Below, piece by piece: positions 26,054 to 34,215 of a stretch of DNA of 64,000 bases. The first letter of the stretch is position 1. Every line of letters begins with the position of its first letter. Both the position numbers and the translations under genes were made by a program. The DNA is from Metabacillus lacus (GTDB taxonomy: Bacteria; Bacillota; Bacilli; Bacillales; Bacillaceae), in NCBI RefSeq assembly GCF_009674805.1, contig NZ_WKKI01000003.1:162149-226148 (forward strand). Reading direction: 5' to 3'. The notes under the pieces are model-generated. The model did not search any database, was not told where the DNA came from, and worked only from the letters and a program-made list of their open reading frames with translations.

Positions 26054-26245
26054 AGATACACAAATGTAAACTTGTATACTTCTAAGATTACATTTGTGTA
26101 TACATGTATACAAATTTGTGTTCTTGTATACAATTTTGTACACACGTTGATATTCATGCTTGTATACGCATTTGTATACTTGCAAACAGTTTTGTATACT
26201 TCATGTTTACATTTTGCATACAAGTACACATTTTTGTTTACAAGT
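26054..26245 (+). repeat. Centromere-like array of TTGTATAC octamers
   Basis: Exact TTGTATAC occurs at 26072, 26124, 26160, 26172 and 26192, with close variants at 26064, 26094, 26104, 26114, 26136, 26147, 26180, 26203, 26214, 26222 and 26234. Steps are mostly 8-13 bases, close to one helical turn, so the sites fall on one face of the DNA. It lies about 100 bases upstream of the ParM-like ATG. This is how parC/parN centromeres look. Confidence 0.75.
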
Positions 26246-27122
26246 GGTTTTTCTCTTATTCTTCCATTCGTGCACACCTCTTTTCCCACCTCTCAGAAAG
26301 GTGACTGCTCCTATTTATTGGAAGTGTTAAGCGCTGAATATAAGGAGAGTTGCTAAGAAAAACTATTTACTGAGTGAAGCTAACTATTAAAATTGTGTTT
26401 GTATTCTAATCAGGTAATGAGATGTAAATACACTAAGCACTGCCCTCATAGTAAACAGTGTTCTTTTTAAGAGGAGGGAATCAAAGATATGGAAAGTGGA
26501 AGATCTGGATAACGAAGCTGGAATTATACAATCATAAACTGCATACAAGTCTGCAAAAGACCTATAACGGGTTACTTTAGCAACAGTACCTATCAGCATT
26601 TTAATAATGAAAGCAGAACAGGAACCAAAAGAAATGCCAGCTGGGATATAGCATGAGCTTCATAACTAATTAGATGACTTAATTCAGCAAAGCAGAGTCG
26701 AAAAATAGCTAACTATATTCACTATCCTTGTAAAACCCTATAAAAGATTGTCGAAAATGAGGGAGAAGAGTTCCATTTATTGGCAAGCCGCAAAAACCAG
26801 ATCTCTAATGAATGTGTAGAAAGTGCTCCAAAACCACTTGGAAAAAGAAAGCCTAAAAGTTTGGAGATTTTATGAGAAGAGACAGAGACAAAGAGGTATG
26901 ACTACAGCTTTAGGAGAAGCTCAGCCGGGGAAGATAGAAGTACATCACTTCACGAGTAGACTTTTAGTCAAATTTCAAAAGAGAAACCCACCAATTCGCA
27001 AGTATTCTATGAAAGAAGCTCCTTAAACTTACTACAGCATGAGTCACAATCCTTCTACGAGGTTCATATAGCCCTTCTAACCTCCATCTAACAAGACATA
27101 AGGGTTTATTATTGCTTTTAAA
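26246..27122. other. Gene-poor stretch with a possible ASCH-domain remnant
   Basis: About 870 bases with no convincing gene. A minus-strand frame at 26387-26599 contains VAKVTRYRSFADLYAVYD, which resembles the VxxLxRFxSFxELY segment of ASCH-domain proteins, but the rest of the domain cannot be followed and the frame is short. A plus-strand frame at 26823-27026 (GTG start, 67 residues, basic) is not recognised and has no good ribosome binding site. Confidence 0.35.
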
Positions 27123-27151
27123 TAAAAAAAAGCTGCAGGCTCAGCTGCAGC
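27123..27151 (-). terminator. Terminator of the nucleotidase gene
   Basis: GCTGCAG and CTGCAGC pair on the minus strand and are followed by eight T, just past the stop at 27164. Confidence 0.8.
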
Positions 27152-27163
27152 GTCTTTCAATTA

Positions 27164-30100
27164 CTAGTTCTTAACATAAGATAACTTATTGCGGTCAATA
27201 TTTATATAATATCCTCCGCCGACAAGCAGTTTATTTCCTTCGACACCATAAACACGGTACTGTTCACCTTTTTTCAGGCTTCTCATGGACTTGCCATCCA
27301 ACAGAAGAGAAGTGTCAGCCTGGATGTTTACCAATCCTTCAAAATACAAAGCATTTCTATGAAAATGAACATAATAACCGCCGCCTACTTGGTAGCGCCC
27401 ATCTTCAGTTTCATAAACCCTGATTGCTTCTCCCTTTGTCAGCACACGGTGAATCTTTCCATCTGGCGTATACAAGTTACGGTTTTCTCTGATTAGGATG
27501 CGCCCAGTGTACATGGCAACAGCATGATTTTCATGCTTAATATAATAATCTCCGCCTACATTGTAGTATTGACCATTAGATCCATACACACGAAGAGCTT
27601 CTCCTTTTACAGCATTTTTAAATGGTGTAATGGTTCCATCCCTATCAATTTTAACAATTTGAATATCTTTCTTAATAATTAAACGGCCTTGAGGCTCTCT
27701 GCTTACTTCAATATCTCCAACAACCGGAACCTCTGGATTTGTCACAGGTGGTTCTGTACCTGGATTTGTCACAGGAGGCTCTGTGCCTGGATCTGTTACA
27801 GGCGGCTCTGTGCCTGGATTAGTTACAGGTGGTTCTGTACCTGGATTTGTCACAGGAGGCTCTGTGCCTGGATCTGTTACAGGTGGCTCTGTGCCTGGGT
27901 CTGTTACAGGTGGCTCTGTGCCTGGGTCTGTTACAGGTAATTCTTCAAAAGCAGCAATATCATTAGCAGAACGTGTTTTCAGCTGAATAGTATCATTATA
28001 TCTGCTTGAGATACCAGTTACGTTTACTTTGTCTCCGTTTTTGAATGAGAAGTTATCAAATACTAAACCAGAACGATTATCCACTCTGACTGTTACTGCT
28101 TCACCATTCTTTTCAGCAGTAAATTCAAATGTTCCAAAGTTATTTATCTTCTTCAAATCTTTGATTGTTACAGCTTCAATGCGCACAAGCTGGCTTTCAT
28201 TTGAAGCAGAAATTTGTCCAGGAGTCAGCTTTAATGCTGCAGGCACGCTGCCCTCTGAAAGAACTTGAAGTGCTGTTACATTAGATACTTGCTTTTCTTT
28301 AGCAAATTCCCCGGTTTTTCCGCTTACGCGTACAACATCACCAGGTTTCACATCGGCACTGTTTTGGAAAATATACAGTCCGCCTGTTTCATCTTGAATG
28401 TAAAACCCTTTTTGGCCCCAGATGCCTGTCCCAGTTGTTACTGTTCCTTCAATGATCACTTCTTCACCAGCAGCTGTGTTACGCGCTTCAGCGATGGTTA
28501 CAGGTGTTGCGACAGGTTCTTCTATGATTTCAATAAATTCATATGACTTTGTATCGCGCAAACCTGGCTGTGAGAAATATGCAGCAAGGTTGCCGGATAC
28601 CTCTACAAGCTTTCCAATATTTGCAGGGTTATCAACCAAATTTAATGCTGAACGGACAGCTCCGCTTGGAAGCATCACTGGAAGAACCTTTGTGCGATCA
28701 CGCTCGTCAAGGCTGTCAGCAATCACAAGGTTTGTTGCAACATAATTCCCTTCATAAGAAGGTGCATTGTTTGTCATTGTTCCAACGATGTACCCTCTAA
28801 CTTTTCCTGAACCGCTGTTTTTAGCGATCGCCTCAGCAACAGTCATATAATCAGCATTAGCAGGAGGCGGAGTTGGAGCAGCTGTATCGCCTGTTACCTT
28901 AATTCTTGAACCTTCAGTGTAATCTACAGGTCCTTGGTGGTTCCTAACAAACTCAACAACAGCCTGCCAGACTTTTCCGTGATTGCTGCCGATCAGCTCA
29001 TCACCAAGATTGTAGAATGCTGCTCCATGCATATAGCTATTATAAGCAACAGTTAATTTCTTTGAAGAATCCAAAGGCTGTCCTTCTGTTGTAGTAAGAA
29101 TCACATCAGTAAATTTACCATTTTCTTTTACAACCTCATAATGGAAACCTGAAACTTGAAGATCAACACCATTGTGGTAAGTTGATTGTTCCTTAATTAC
29201 TTCTTTCAAACGCTCAACAGTTGTTGTCGTAACAGTTAAATCATTTGAGAACTGATCCATAAATTCAATTTGCTTGTCTGTAATTTTTCCTGCAGGAATG
29301 TTTCCTGTTACAGAAGAATTGTTCAGCACTGCAATATCAGTTTTCGCTGCCGCACGGATAGCATCAGTGTACAGATTTCCTAAAGAGGAATCAGCTTTTG
29401 CATTATTATTGGCAGAAAGACCTTTTGTTGTTGTTCCAATTTCTTGTCCGTCAATAGGAGCTGAATTGGATACTTCAATAGCAATACGCTGATTAGCAGC
29501 ATAATTTATTGCTTTGCCCTCTGAAGTTAAGTGCTTTGCATAGTCAATCATTGCAGAAGTCATAAAACCTGAAGTTGCTTCGAGTACAGTTCCTGCAAAC
29601 TCATAGCCGGAACCGCCAGTTCCAATATAGTCGCCTACAGCAACAATATATGTTTGATCAGCTTTTACAGGCTCACCATTCACAGTAAGCTCGCTTCCTA
29701 TGTAACGGCCTGTATTGTTTGTCAGAATCTTATAATGTAAGCCTGAAGTTTGCAGATCAATTCTGTTACGGCCGCCGCGAGTATAGGAATACTCAATCAC
29801 ATTTTTCAAAGCCGCTCCAGTCATTTCAATTTTCATAATTTCATTTGCAAATGGCTCAATTACAAAAATATCATTCACCTTAATTGAGCCTGCAGGAATG
29901 TTGGCACGAATGCCCCCGCTGTTTGTAAGCGCCACATCTGCATTTGTGTAATGACGGATGGAGTCAGTCCAAAAATTACCCAGCTGTGTATCCAGATTTC
30001 CGCTTCTGTTTAATCCTGTTTCCGTACTTCCGATTACTTCGCCAAGAAGCTCTTCCATCTCAGCATTATAAGCATCTACTTTTGCTTGTATGCTTGCATT

Positions 30101-30973
30101 TACTGCAGTAAGTGCGCTTACTTTTTGAAGGAAGCCCTGAACGGAAACAACCTTTCCTGTTTCAGGCTGATACTGAATCGTCAGGTTTCCAACATTTTCA
30201 GCATTTCCTCCTGTTTGAACGATAGGCGTTCCATTGACAATTGCCGGAGCATTTAAAGTTGTGTGTGAATGTCCGCCGATAATCACATCGAAGAAGTCAA
30301 CCTGCTCGGCAAGCTTTCTGTCTTCTGTGTATCCCTGGTGAGTCAAAGCGATTAGAATATCTGTTTCATCTTTGAGGTGCGCGTATTTTTTGGCAGTCTC
30401 AATTGGGTTGTGGAAGTTAATACCCTTAATGTTGGCAGGTGCAGTGGATGGAGGAGTTTCAGTCAGTGAGAATACCCCGACTGATAAACCATTTACATCA
30501 AAAATTTTATAAGGCTCCGGCTGCGGGAAAGGAACATGTGTATTTCCCGTCACTTCTGTGTTGGCACTCAGCCAGGCAAAGTTTGACTCTGCCATTCTAG
30601 CCACTGTTTCCTCTTGTCCATAGTCAAAGTCATGGTTTCCGATTGCCATAGCTTGAAGACCCATGTCATTTAATAGACTCACGATTGGTTTTCCGAACTG
30701 CAAGTCTACGACTGGATTTCCGCTGAAAATATCACCGGCATCCAGGTACATGGAATATTGGGACTGTGATCTCTGATTTTCAATATAAGCTGCAATTTTT
30801 CCAAAGTCGTTTACTTTCGCGTGAATGTCATTTGTGTGAAGTACCTTAAGCTCAATTGTCTCACCTTCTGCAGCATGGGCTGCAGGCACAATTGAACCAA
30901 GCAGTGAATAAAGAAGTACAAAAGCAACCATCATAATAGAAAGCAGCTTTTTGCAATTTGAGTGGAATTTCAT
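27164..30973 (-). CDS. yfkN: Secreted bifunctional metallophosphatase/5'-nucleotidase (YfkN-like)
   Basis: 1269 residues from the ATG after AAGGAGGACGAAA. A signal peptide ends at AAHA. Domains: calcineurin-like phosphatase (about 40-280; LHTNDIHA, DAGDIFSGNP, GNHDFDYG, HQGY, GGHSHT metal ligands), a 5'-nucleotidase C domain (about 320-490), a second C domain without its own phosphatase (about 520-680), two OB/DUF-type modules (about 710-1010), a linker of seven 9-residue GTEPPVT(D/N)P repeats, and three C-terminal modules ending in VGG(D/G)YY(I/V). No LPXTG motif. It hydrolyses extracellular nucleotides or phosphoesters. PhoP-like boxes lie upstream. Confidence 0.88.
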   Translation of the reverse strand: MKFHSNCKKLLSIMMVAFVLLYSLLGSIVPAAHAAEGETIELKVLHTNDIHAKVNDFGKIAAYIENQRSQSQYSMYLDAGDIFSGNPVVDLQFGKPIVSLLNDMGLQAMAIGNHDFDYGQEETVARMAESNFAWLSANTEVTGNTHVPFPQPEPYKIFDVNGLSVGVFSLTETPPSTAPANIKGINFHNPIETAKKYAHLKDETDILIALTHQGYTEDRKLAEQVDFFDVIIGGHSHTTLNAPAIVNGTPIVQTGGNAENVGNLTIQYQPETGKVVSVQGFLQKVSALTAVNASIQAKVDAYNAEMEELLGEVIGSTETGLNRSGNLDTQLGNFWTDSIRHYTNADVALTNSGGIRANIPAGSIKVNDIFVIEPFANEIMKIEMTGAALKNVIEYSYTRGGRNRIDLQTSGLHYKILTNNTGRYIGSELTVNGEPVKADQTYIVAVGDYIGTGGSGYEFAGTVLEATSGFMTSAMIDYAKHLTSEGKAINYAANQRIAIEVSNSAPIDGQEIGTTTKGLSANNNAKADSSLGNLYTDAIRAAAKTDIAVLNNSSVTGNIPAGKITDKQIEFMDQFSNDLTVTTTTVERLKEVIKEQSTYHNGVDLQVSGFHYEVVKENGKFTDVILTTTEGQPLDSSKKLTVAYNSYMHGAAFYNLGDELIGSNHGKVWQAVVEFVRNHQGPVDYTEGSRIKVTGDTAAPTPPPANADYMTVAEAIAKNSGSGKVRGYIVGTMTNNAPSYEGNYVATNLVIADSLDERDRTKVLPVMLPSGAVRSALNLVDNPANIGKLVEVSGNLAAYFSQPGLRDTKSYEFIEIIEEPVATPVTIAEARNTAAGEEVIIEGTVTTGTGIWGQKGFYIQDETGGLYIFQNSADVKPGDVVRVSGKTGEFAKEKQVSNVTALQVLSEGSVPAALKLTPGQISASNESQLVRIEAVTIKDLKKINNFGTFEFTAEKNGEAVTVRVDNRSGLVFDNFSFKNGDKVNVTGISSRYNDTIQLKTRSANDIAAFEELPVTDPGTEPPVTDPGTEPPVTDPGTEPPVTNPGTEPPVTNPGTEPPVTDPGTEPPVTNPGTEPPVTNPEVPVVGDIEVSREPQGRLIIKKDIQIVKIDRDGTITPFKNAVKGEALRVYGSNGQYYNVGGDYYIKHENHAVAMYTGRILIRENRNLYTPDGKIHRVLTKGEAIRVYETEDGRYQVGGGYYVHFHRNALYFEGLVNIQADTSLLLDGKSMRSLKKGEQYRVYGVEGNKLLVGGGYYINIDRNKLSYVKN
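27733..27940 (-). repeat. 27-bp repeats encoding a Pro/Thr-rich linker
   Basis: Seven copies of a 27-base unit encode GTEPPVTDP or GTEPPVTNP in the nucleotidase. It resembles cell-wall-spanning linkers of secreted enzymes. Confidence 0.9.
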
Positions 30974-31019
30974 TTTCGTCCTCCTTGAAGTATAGTTTTT
31001 TTTGCACAACACAAACTAT

Positions 31020-31067
31020 ATAATATCATTATTAAGTCTTTATTAATTGAGAGTAAATGTATATTAA
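31020..31067 (-). promoter_or_regulatory. Putative PhoP boxes and -10 of the nucleotidase gene
   Basis: On the minus strand TTAATA (31067), TTACTC (31056), TTAATA (31046) and TTAATA (31035) recur at 10-11 base steps, like the four TT(A/C/T)ACA-type repeats of Bacillus Pho promoters. A -10 TATTAT follows at 31025-31020, and no -35 hexamer is needed in this promoter class. Confidence 0.5.
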
Positions 31068-31127
31068 TTTACTAGGTTTTATGGCAGAATAAATTCGAAT
31101 TTACCATAGTTTACTAGGAGGAAAGTC

Positions 31128-31325
31128 ATGAAAATCAAAATCAATGATAGGTCAATTGAACTATTCCATGGTGCTACCTTGAAGCATGCTCTTTTAAAAA
31201 CAGATGAAAATCTTTACCGGCTGGTTAGAGACGGCAAGGCTTCCATAAAAGATCAAGAAGGAAATATTACAGATATAAATGGAGCCGCCGGCAGCGGATT
31301 TTCTTATTATGTGGTAAACAACTAA
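31128..31325 (+). CDS. Small conserved-looking protein of unknown function
   Basis: 65 residues with a beta-rich N-terminus (MKIKINDRSIELFHGATLKHAL) and a GSGFSYYVVNN end. The alternation and the small size suggest a beta-grasp or similar fold, but I do not recognise a family. The ribosome binding site CTAGGAGGAAAGTC is excellent, so it is probably expressed. It is divergent from the nucleotidase gene and may share its regulatory region. Confidence 0.65.
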   Translation: MKIKINDRSIELFHGATLKHALLKTDENLYRLVRDGKASIKDQEGNITDINGAAGSGFSYYVVNN

Positions 31326-31476
31326 TATATGAATATCATTTTTTCTTTGGAATAATACTGTTGGACTATAGGAAAAACCGCAATTTTTTAAATAAATCAG
31401 GATATTTGTACTGGTTCCTTAGAATGGGTATAATAAAGGAGAAGTTATTTCAAAAAAATGTAGGAGGATGATCAGC

Positions 31477-32376
31477 ATGAATTATAAAAACATAACTGTA
31501 GCAGGAAGCGGCGTTTTAGGAAGCCAAATTGCCTTTCAAACAGCTTACAAAGGATTTCAGGTATCGGTATACGATATTAATGAAGAGGCAGTGAGCCGCG
31601 CTAAAGACAGAATTCAAAACTTAAAATCCTACTACCAAAGAGATTTGGGAGCGACTGACGAAGAGTTATCTGCTGCTTTTGACCGCGTTTCTTTTTTCAC
31701 CGATTTATCGGAAGCGGTTGCAGACGCGGACTTAGTCATAGAAGCTGTACCAGAAATCGTTAAGATTAAAACAGAATTTTATGAAAAGCTTGGTAAAGCA
31801 GCCCCTGAAAAAACTATTTTCGCAACAAATTCTTCCACGCTTCTGCCAAGTCAGTTTGCAGAAGCAACAGGCCGCCCGGAAAAGTTCTTGGCTTTGCACT
31901 TTGCAAACCAAATCTGGACAAACAATACGGCTGAAGTCATGAAGCACCCAGGCACGGATATGAATGTGTTCAACGATCTTATGGAGTTTGCAAAAGCAAT
32001 CGGCATGGTTGCTCTTCCACTTCATAAAGAACAGCCTGGCTACATTCTGAACTCTTTACTGGTTCCATTCCTTAGCGCAGGACAGATGCTTCTTGTAAAT
32101 GAGATCTCAGATCCTAAAACGATCGACAAAACATGGATGATTGCTACAGGTTCTCCAAAAGGCCCTTTTGCCACGCTTGATATCATTGGTATCACGACGG
32201 CTTACAACATTGCCAGCGCAAGAGCTGAAGCTACAGGAGACGAGCAGCACAGTAAACTGGCTTCCTTGCTAAAAACTGAATACATTGACAAAGGAAAGCT
32301 TGGCAGGGAAACAGGAGAAGGTTTTTACACGTATCCTAACCCTGAGTATGAGCAGGAAGACTTTTTGAAAAGCTAA
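31477..32376 (+). CDS. 3-hydroxyacyl-CoA dehydrogenase family protein
   Basis: 299 residues. N-terminal NAD-binding motif VAGSGVLGSQIAFQTAYKG with the acidic end of strand 2 in VYDIN, the FATNSSTLLPSQFAEATGRP segment and the catalytic histidine in LALHFANQIW. The C-terminal 3HCDH domain follows from about 190. The ATG at 31477 sits 9 bases after GTAGGAGG; the earlier in-frame ATG abuts the ribosome binding site. It oxidises a 3-hydroxyacyl-CoA such as 3-hydroxybutyryl-CoA. Single-gene unit. Confidence 0.85.
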   Translation: MNYKNITVAGSGVLGSQIAFQTAYKGFQVSVYDINEEAVSRAKDRIQNLKSYYQRDLGATDEELSAAFDRVSFFTDLSEAVADADLVIEAVPEIVKIKTEFYEKLGKAAPEKTIFATNSSTLLPSQFAEATGRPEKFLALHFANQIWTNNTAEVMKHPGTDMNVFNDLMEFAKAIGMVALPLHKEQPGYILNSLLVPFLSAGQMLLVNEISDPKTIDKTWMIATGSPKGPFATLDIIGITTAYNIASARAEATGDEQHSKLASLLKTEYIDKGKLGRETGEGFYTYPNPEYEQEDFLKS

Positions 32377-32390
32377 AGAGTTTTTAAAGT

Positions 32391-32420
32391 AAGGTGCCGA
32401 TATATTCGGTGCCTTTTTTT
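32391..32420 (+). terminator. Terminator of the hydroxyacyl-CoA dehydrogenase gene
   Basis: AAGGTGCCGA and TCGGTGCCTT pair with two G-U pairs in RNA and are followed by seven T. Confidence 0.6.
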
Positions 32421-32439
32421 ATTTTGCATGATATTCCTC

Positions 32440-32489
32440 TTGTAAATATTTATATAAGAGAGTATCATATATCTAAATGATATATATCA
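32440..32489 (+). promoter_or_regulatory. Promoter and candidate operator of the PadR gene
   Basis: TTGTAA (32440) and TATCAT (32463) are 17 bases apart. A perfect palindrome TGATATATATCA follows at 32478-32489 over the expected transcript start, in keeping with PadR autoregulation. Confidence 0.55.
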
Positions 32490-32507
32490 TATTGATAGGT
32501 GGAACAA

Positions 32508-33074
32508 ATGAAAACATACAACGATACGACATATGCTATCCTCGGAATCCTGACAACTGATTGTAAAACAGGCTACGAAATTAAACAGCTGATTGACAGA
32601 AGTTTGAATCATTTTTGGAAAATCAGCTACGGACAGATTTATCCAGCCCTGAAGCTCATTGTTGACGAAGGGCTTGCAGAAGTAAACAACGTTGAAAACG
32701 AAGGCAGGCCTGACAAAAAAGAATATCATTTAACGCCTAAGGGTTTTGACGTGCTGAAGCAGTGGCTGGATTCACCGATTGAACAGCTTCCAAACGAAAA
32801 AAATGAAATACTGCTCAAACTGTTTTTCGGGCAATATCAATCTCATGAAAGGACCATCTCAATCCTTCAAAGCTATTTGGAAAAACTTGAAGCACGCTAT
32901 TTAACATATCAAGGCATTGAAGAGTCCATTCTTGTCTACAAACACAAAAAGCAGCAAGATGATGCTGCATACTGGCTGTTTACGCTGGATTACGGGAAGC
33001 GGGTCACGCATGCTGCAATAGAATGGTGCAGGGAAACGATTAAAAAGTGCGAGGAGGAGCGAAACGATGTCTGA
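32508..33074 (+). CDS. PadR-family transcriptional regulator
   Basis: 188 residues. Winged helix at residues 8-80: YAILGILTTDCKTGYEIKQLI, then FWKISYGQIYPALKLIVDEGLAE and a RPDKKEYHLT wing. The C-terminal half is a helical dimerisation/sensor domain of the virulence-activator-like type. ATG 32508 is chosen over the GTG three codons earlier, because GGTGGAACAA is its ribosome binding site. It overlaps the DUF4188 gene by 8 bases, a common pair. It probably represses its own operon. Confidence 0.87.
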   Translation: MKTYNDTTYAILGILTTDCKTGYEIKQLIDRSLNHFWKISYGQIYPALKLIVDEGLAEVNNVENEGRPDKKEYHLTPKGFDVLKQWLDSPIEQLPNEKNEILLKLFFGQYQSHERTISILQSYLEKLEARYLTYQGIEESILVYKHKKQQDDAAYWLFTLDYGKRVTHAAIEWCRETIKKCEEERNDV

Positions 33075-33546
33075 CATTTTTTCCGGAAGGTATACCGTAG
33101 AAAATAATAAGGATGCAGCAGTTTTGATCATTGGGATGAGAATTAATAAATGGAGCGCACCTCATAAATGGATTCCTGTTCTTAAAGCAATGCCGGAGAT
33201 GATTAAAGAGCTATACGCACACAAAGAAGAGCTTGGCTTTTTGTCCATGGAAAGCTATTTCGGCCTTCCAACTACAACTATGATACAGTACTGGAGATCA
33301 ACTGAAGATTTGCTTTCATATGCAAAAAATGAAAAACACCTCGCTGCTTGGAAGCATTTTAACAGCAAAGCAGGAAAAAATTCGGCAGTGGGCATTTATC
33401 ATGAAACGTTTCAATTAAAAGCTGGAAGCTACGAGTCTATCTATGTGAACATGCCCCAGTACGGGCTTAGCAAAGCTTTACAGCACATTCCCATTAGTCA
33501 TGGCATGCATTCTGCACGGGAACGGTTAAAAGCTGGAGAAGTGTAA
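33067..33546 (+). CDS. DUF4188 family protein (monooxygenase-like fold)
   Basis: 159 residues. Family features: a VLIIGMRINKWSAPHKWIPV start, the MESYFGLPTTTMIQYWRS block and YAKNEKHLAAWKHFN, typical of a dimeric alpha+beta barrel like antibiotic-biosynthesis monooxygenases. It is translationally coupled to the PadR gene. Its reaction is unknown; a role in handling whatever the PadR protein senses is plausible. Confidence 0.8.
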   Translation: MSDIFSGRYTVENNKDAAVLIIGMRINKWSAPHKWIPVLKAMPEMIKELYAHKEELGFLSMESYFGLPTTTMIQYWRSTEDLLSYAKNEKHLAAWKHFNSKAGKNSAVGIYHETFQLKAGSYESIYVNMPQYGLSKALQHIPISHGMHSARERLKAGEV

Positions 33547-33742
33547 TCATAAAGACGGTGTAAGTATCATACGGGAGGTAGCAACAGCTATAAAATAATG
33601 CTGCACCAGGTATTTTCAGGATTTTATTTTAATCTAAGCATAAGAATAAGAATGTATTAAAGTTAACAAGCAGCTTAGTGGAGTAAGTATCTACTCATAT
33701 GGCAGGATAAGAAAAGACATTTTGTAAAGGGAGGTTTCTGGG

Positions 33743-34126
33743 TTGGATTATACTTACATAGCATCAATAACTGTTGCAATCATTTTTGTTTCTATCTCAA
33801 TATTTCAACTGCTGCTCTCTTTCGGCTTTCCGTTAGGTGAATATGCAATGGGGGGATACTATAAGATTTTACCCAATAAATTACGAGCTTTTAGTGCCGT
33901 TAATAGTCTGGTTTTGTTATTTATGGCCTTCATCTTTCTCCAACATTCTTCTGTCTTAGATAGAATAGATTATTTGCCGACAAATGTTTTAGTATGGATT
34001 ATTACAATTTTTCTTAGCCTTAATACAGCTGCAAACCTAGTATCTCGGAGCAAAAAAGAAAGACTTATTATGACGCCGGTGTCGGGTTTTACTTTCTTAT
34101 TATGTTTATTTATAACACTATCATAG
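33743..34126 (+). CDS. Four-helix membrane protein of unknown function
   Basis: 127 residues with four membrane helices at about 5-28, 50-68, 80-98 and 108-126. A FPLGEYAMGGYYKILPNKLR loop lies between helices 1 and 2. Start is TTG after AGGGAGGTTTCTGGG. No family assigned; no linked genes. Confidence 0.65.
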   Translation: MDYTYIASITVAIIFVSISIFQLLLSFGFPLGEYAMGGYYKILPNKLRAFSAVNSLVLLFMAFIFLQHSSVLDRIDYLPTNVLVWIITIFLSLNTAANLVSRSKKERLIMTPVSGFTFLLCLFITLS

Positions 34127-34169
34127 AGATTTCCTTTTAAAGTAACAATCCGTCCAACCAAAAAGCTCA

Positions 34170-34206
34170 AAGAAAAGAGAACCAGGATGCAATCTGGTTC
34201 TCCTCT
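34170..34206 (-). terminator. Terminator of the quinone oxidoreductase gene
   Basis: GAGAACCAG and CTGGTTCTC pair and are followed by TTTTCTTT on the minus strand. Confidence 0.7.
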
Positions 34207-34215
34207 GCTGTATTT

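Noticed and set aside
26044..26356. Frames on both strands across the octamer array
   Set aside because: The predicted products are Tyr/Val/Cys-rich translations of the repeat itself, without ribosome binding sites; the segment is better explained as a binding-site array.
26387..26599. ASCH-domain gene on the minus strand
   Set aside because: Only about 18 residues resemble the family and the rest cannot be followed in any frame; noted as a possible remnant only.
27689..27986. Plus-strand frames opposite the nucleotidase linker
   Set aside because: They are the antisense reading of the 27-bp repeat and have no start signals.
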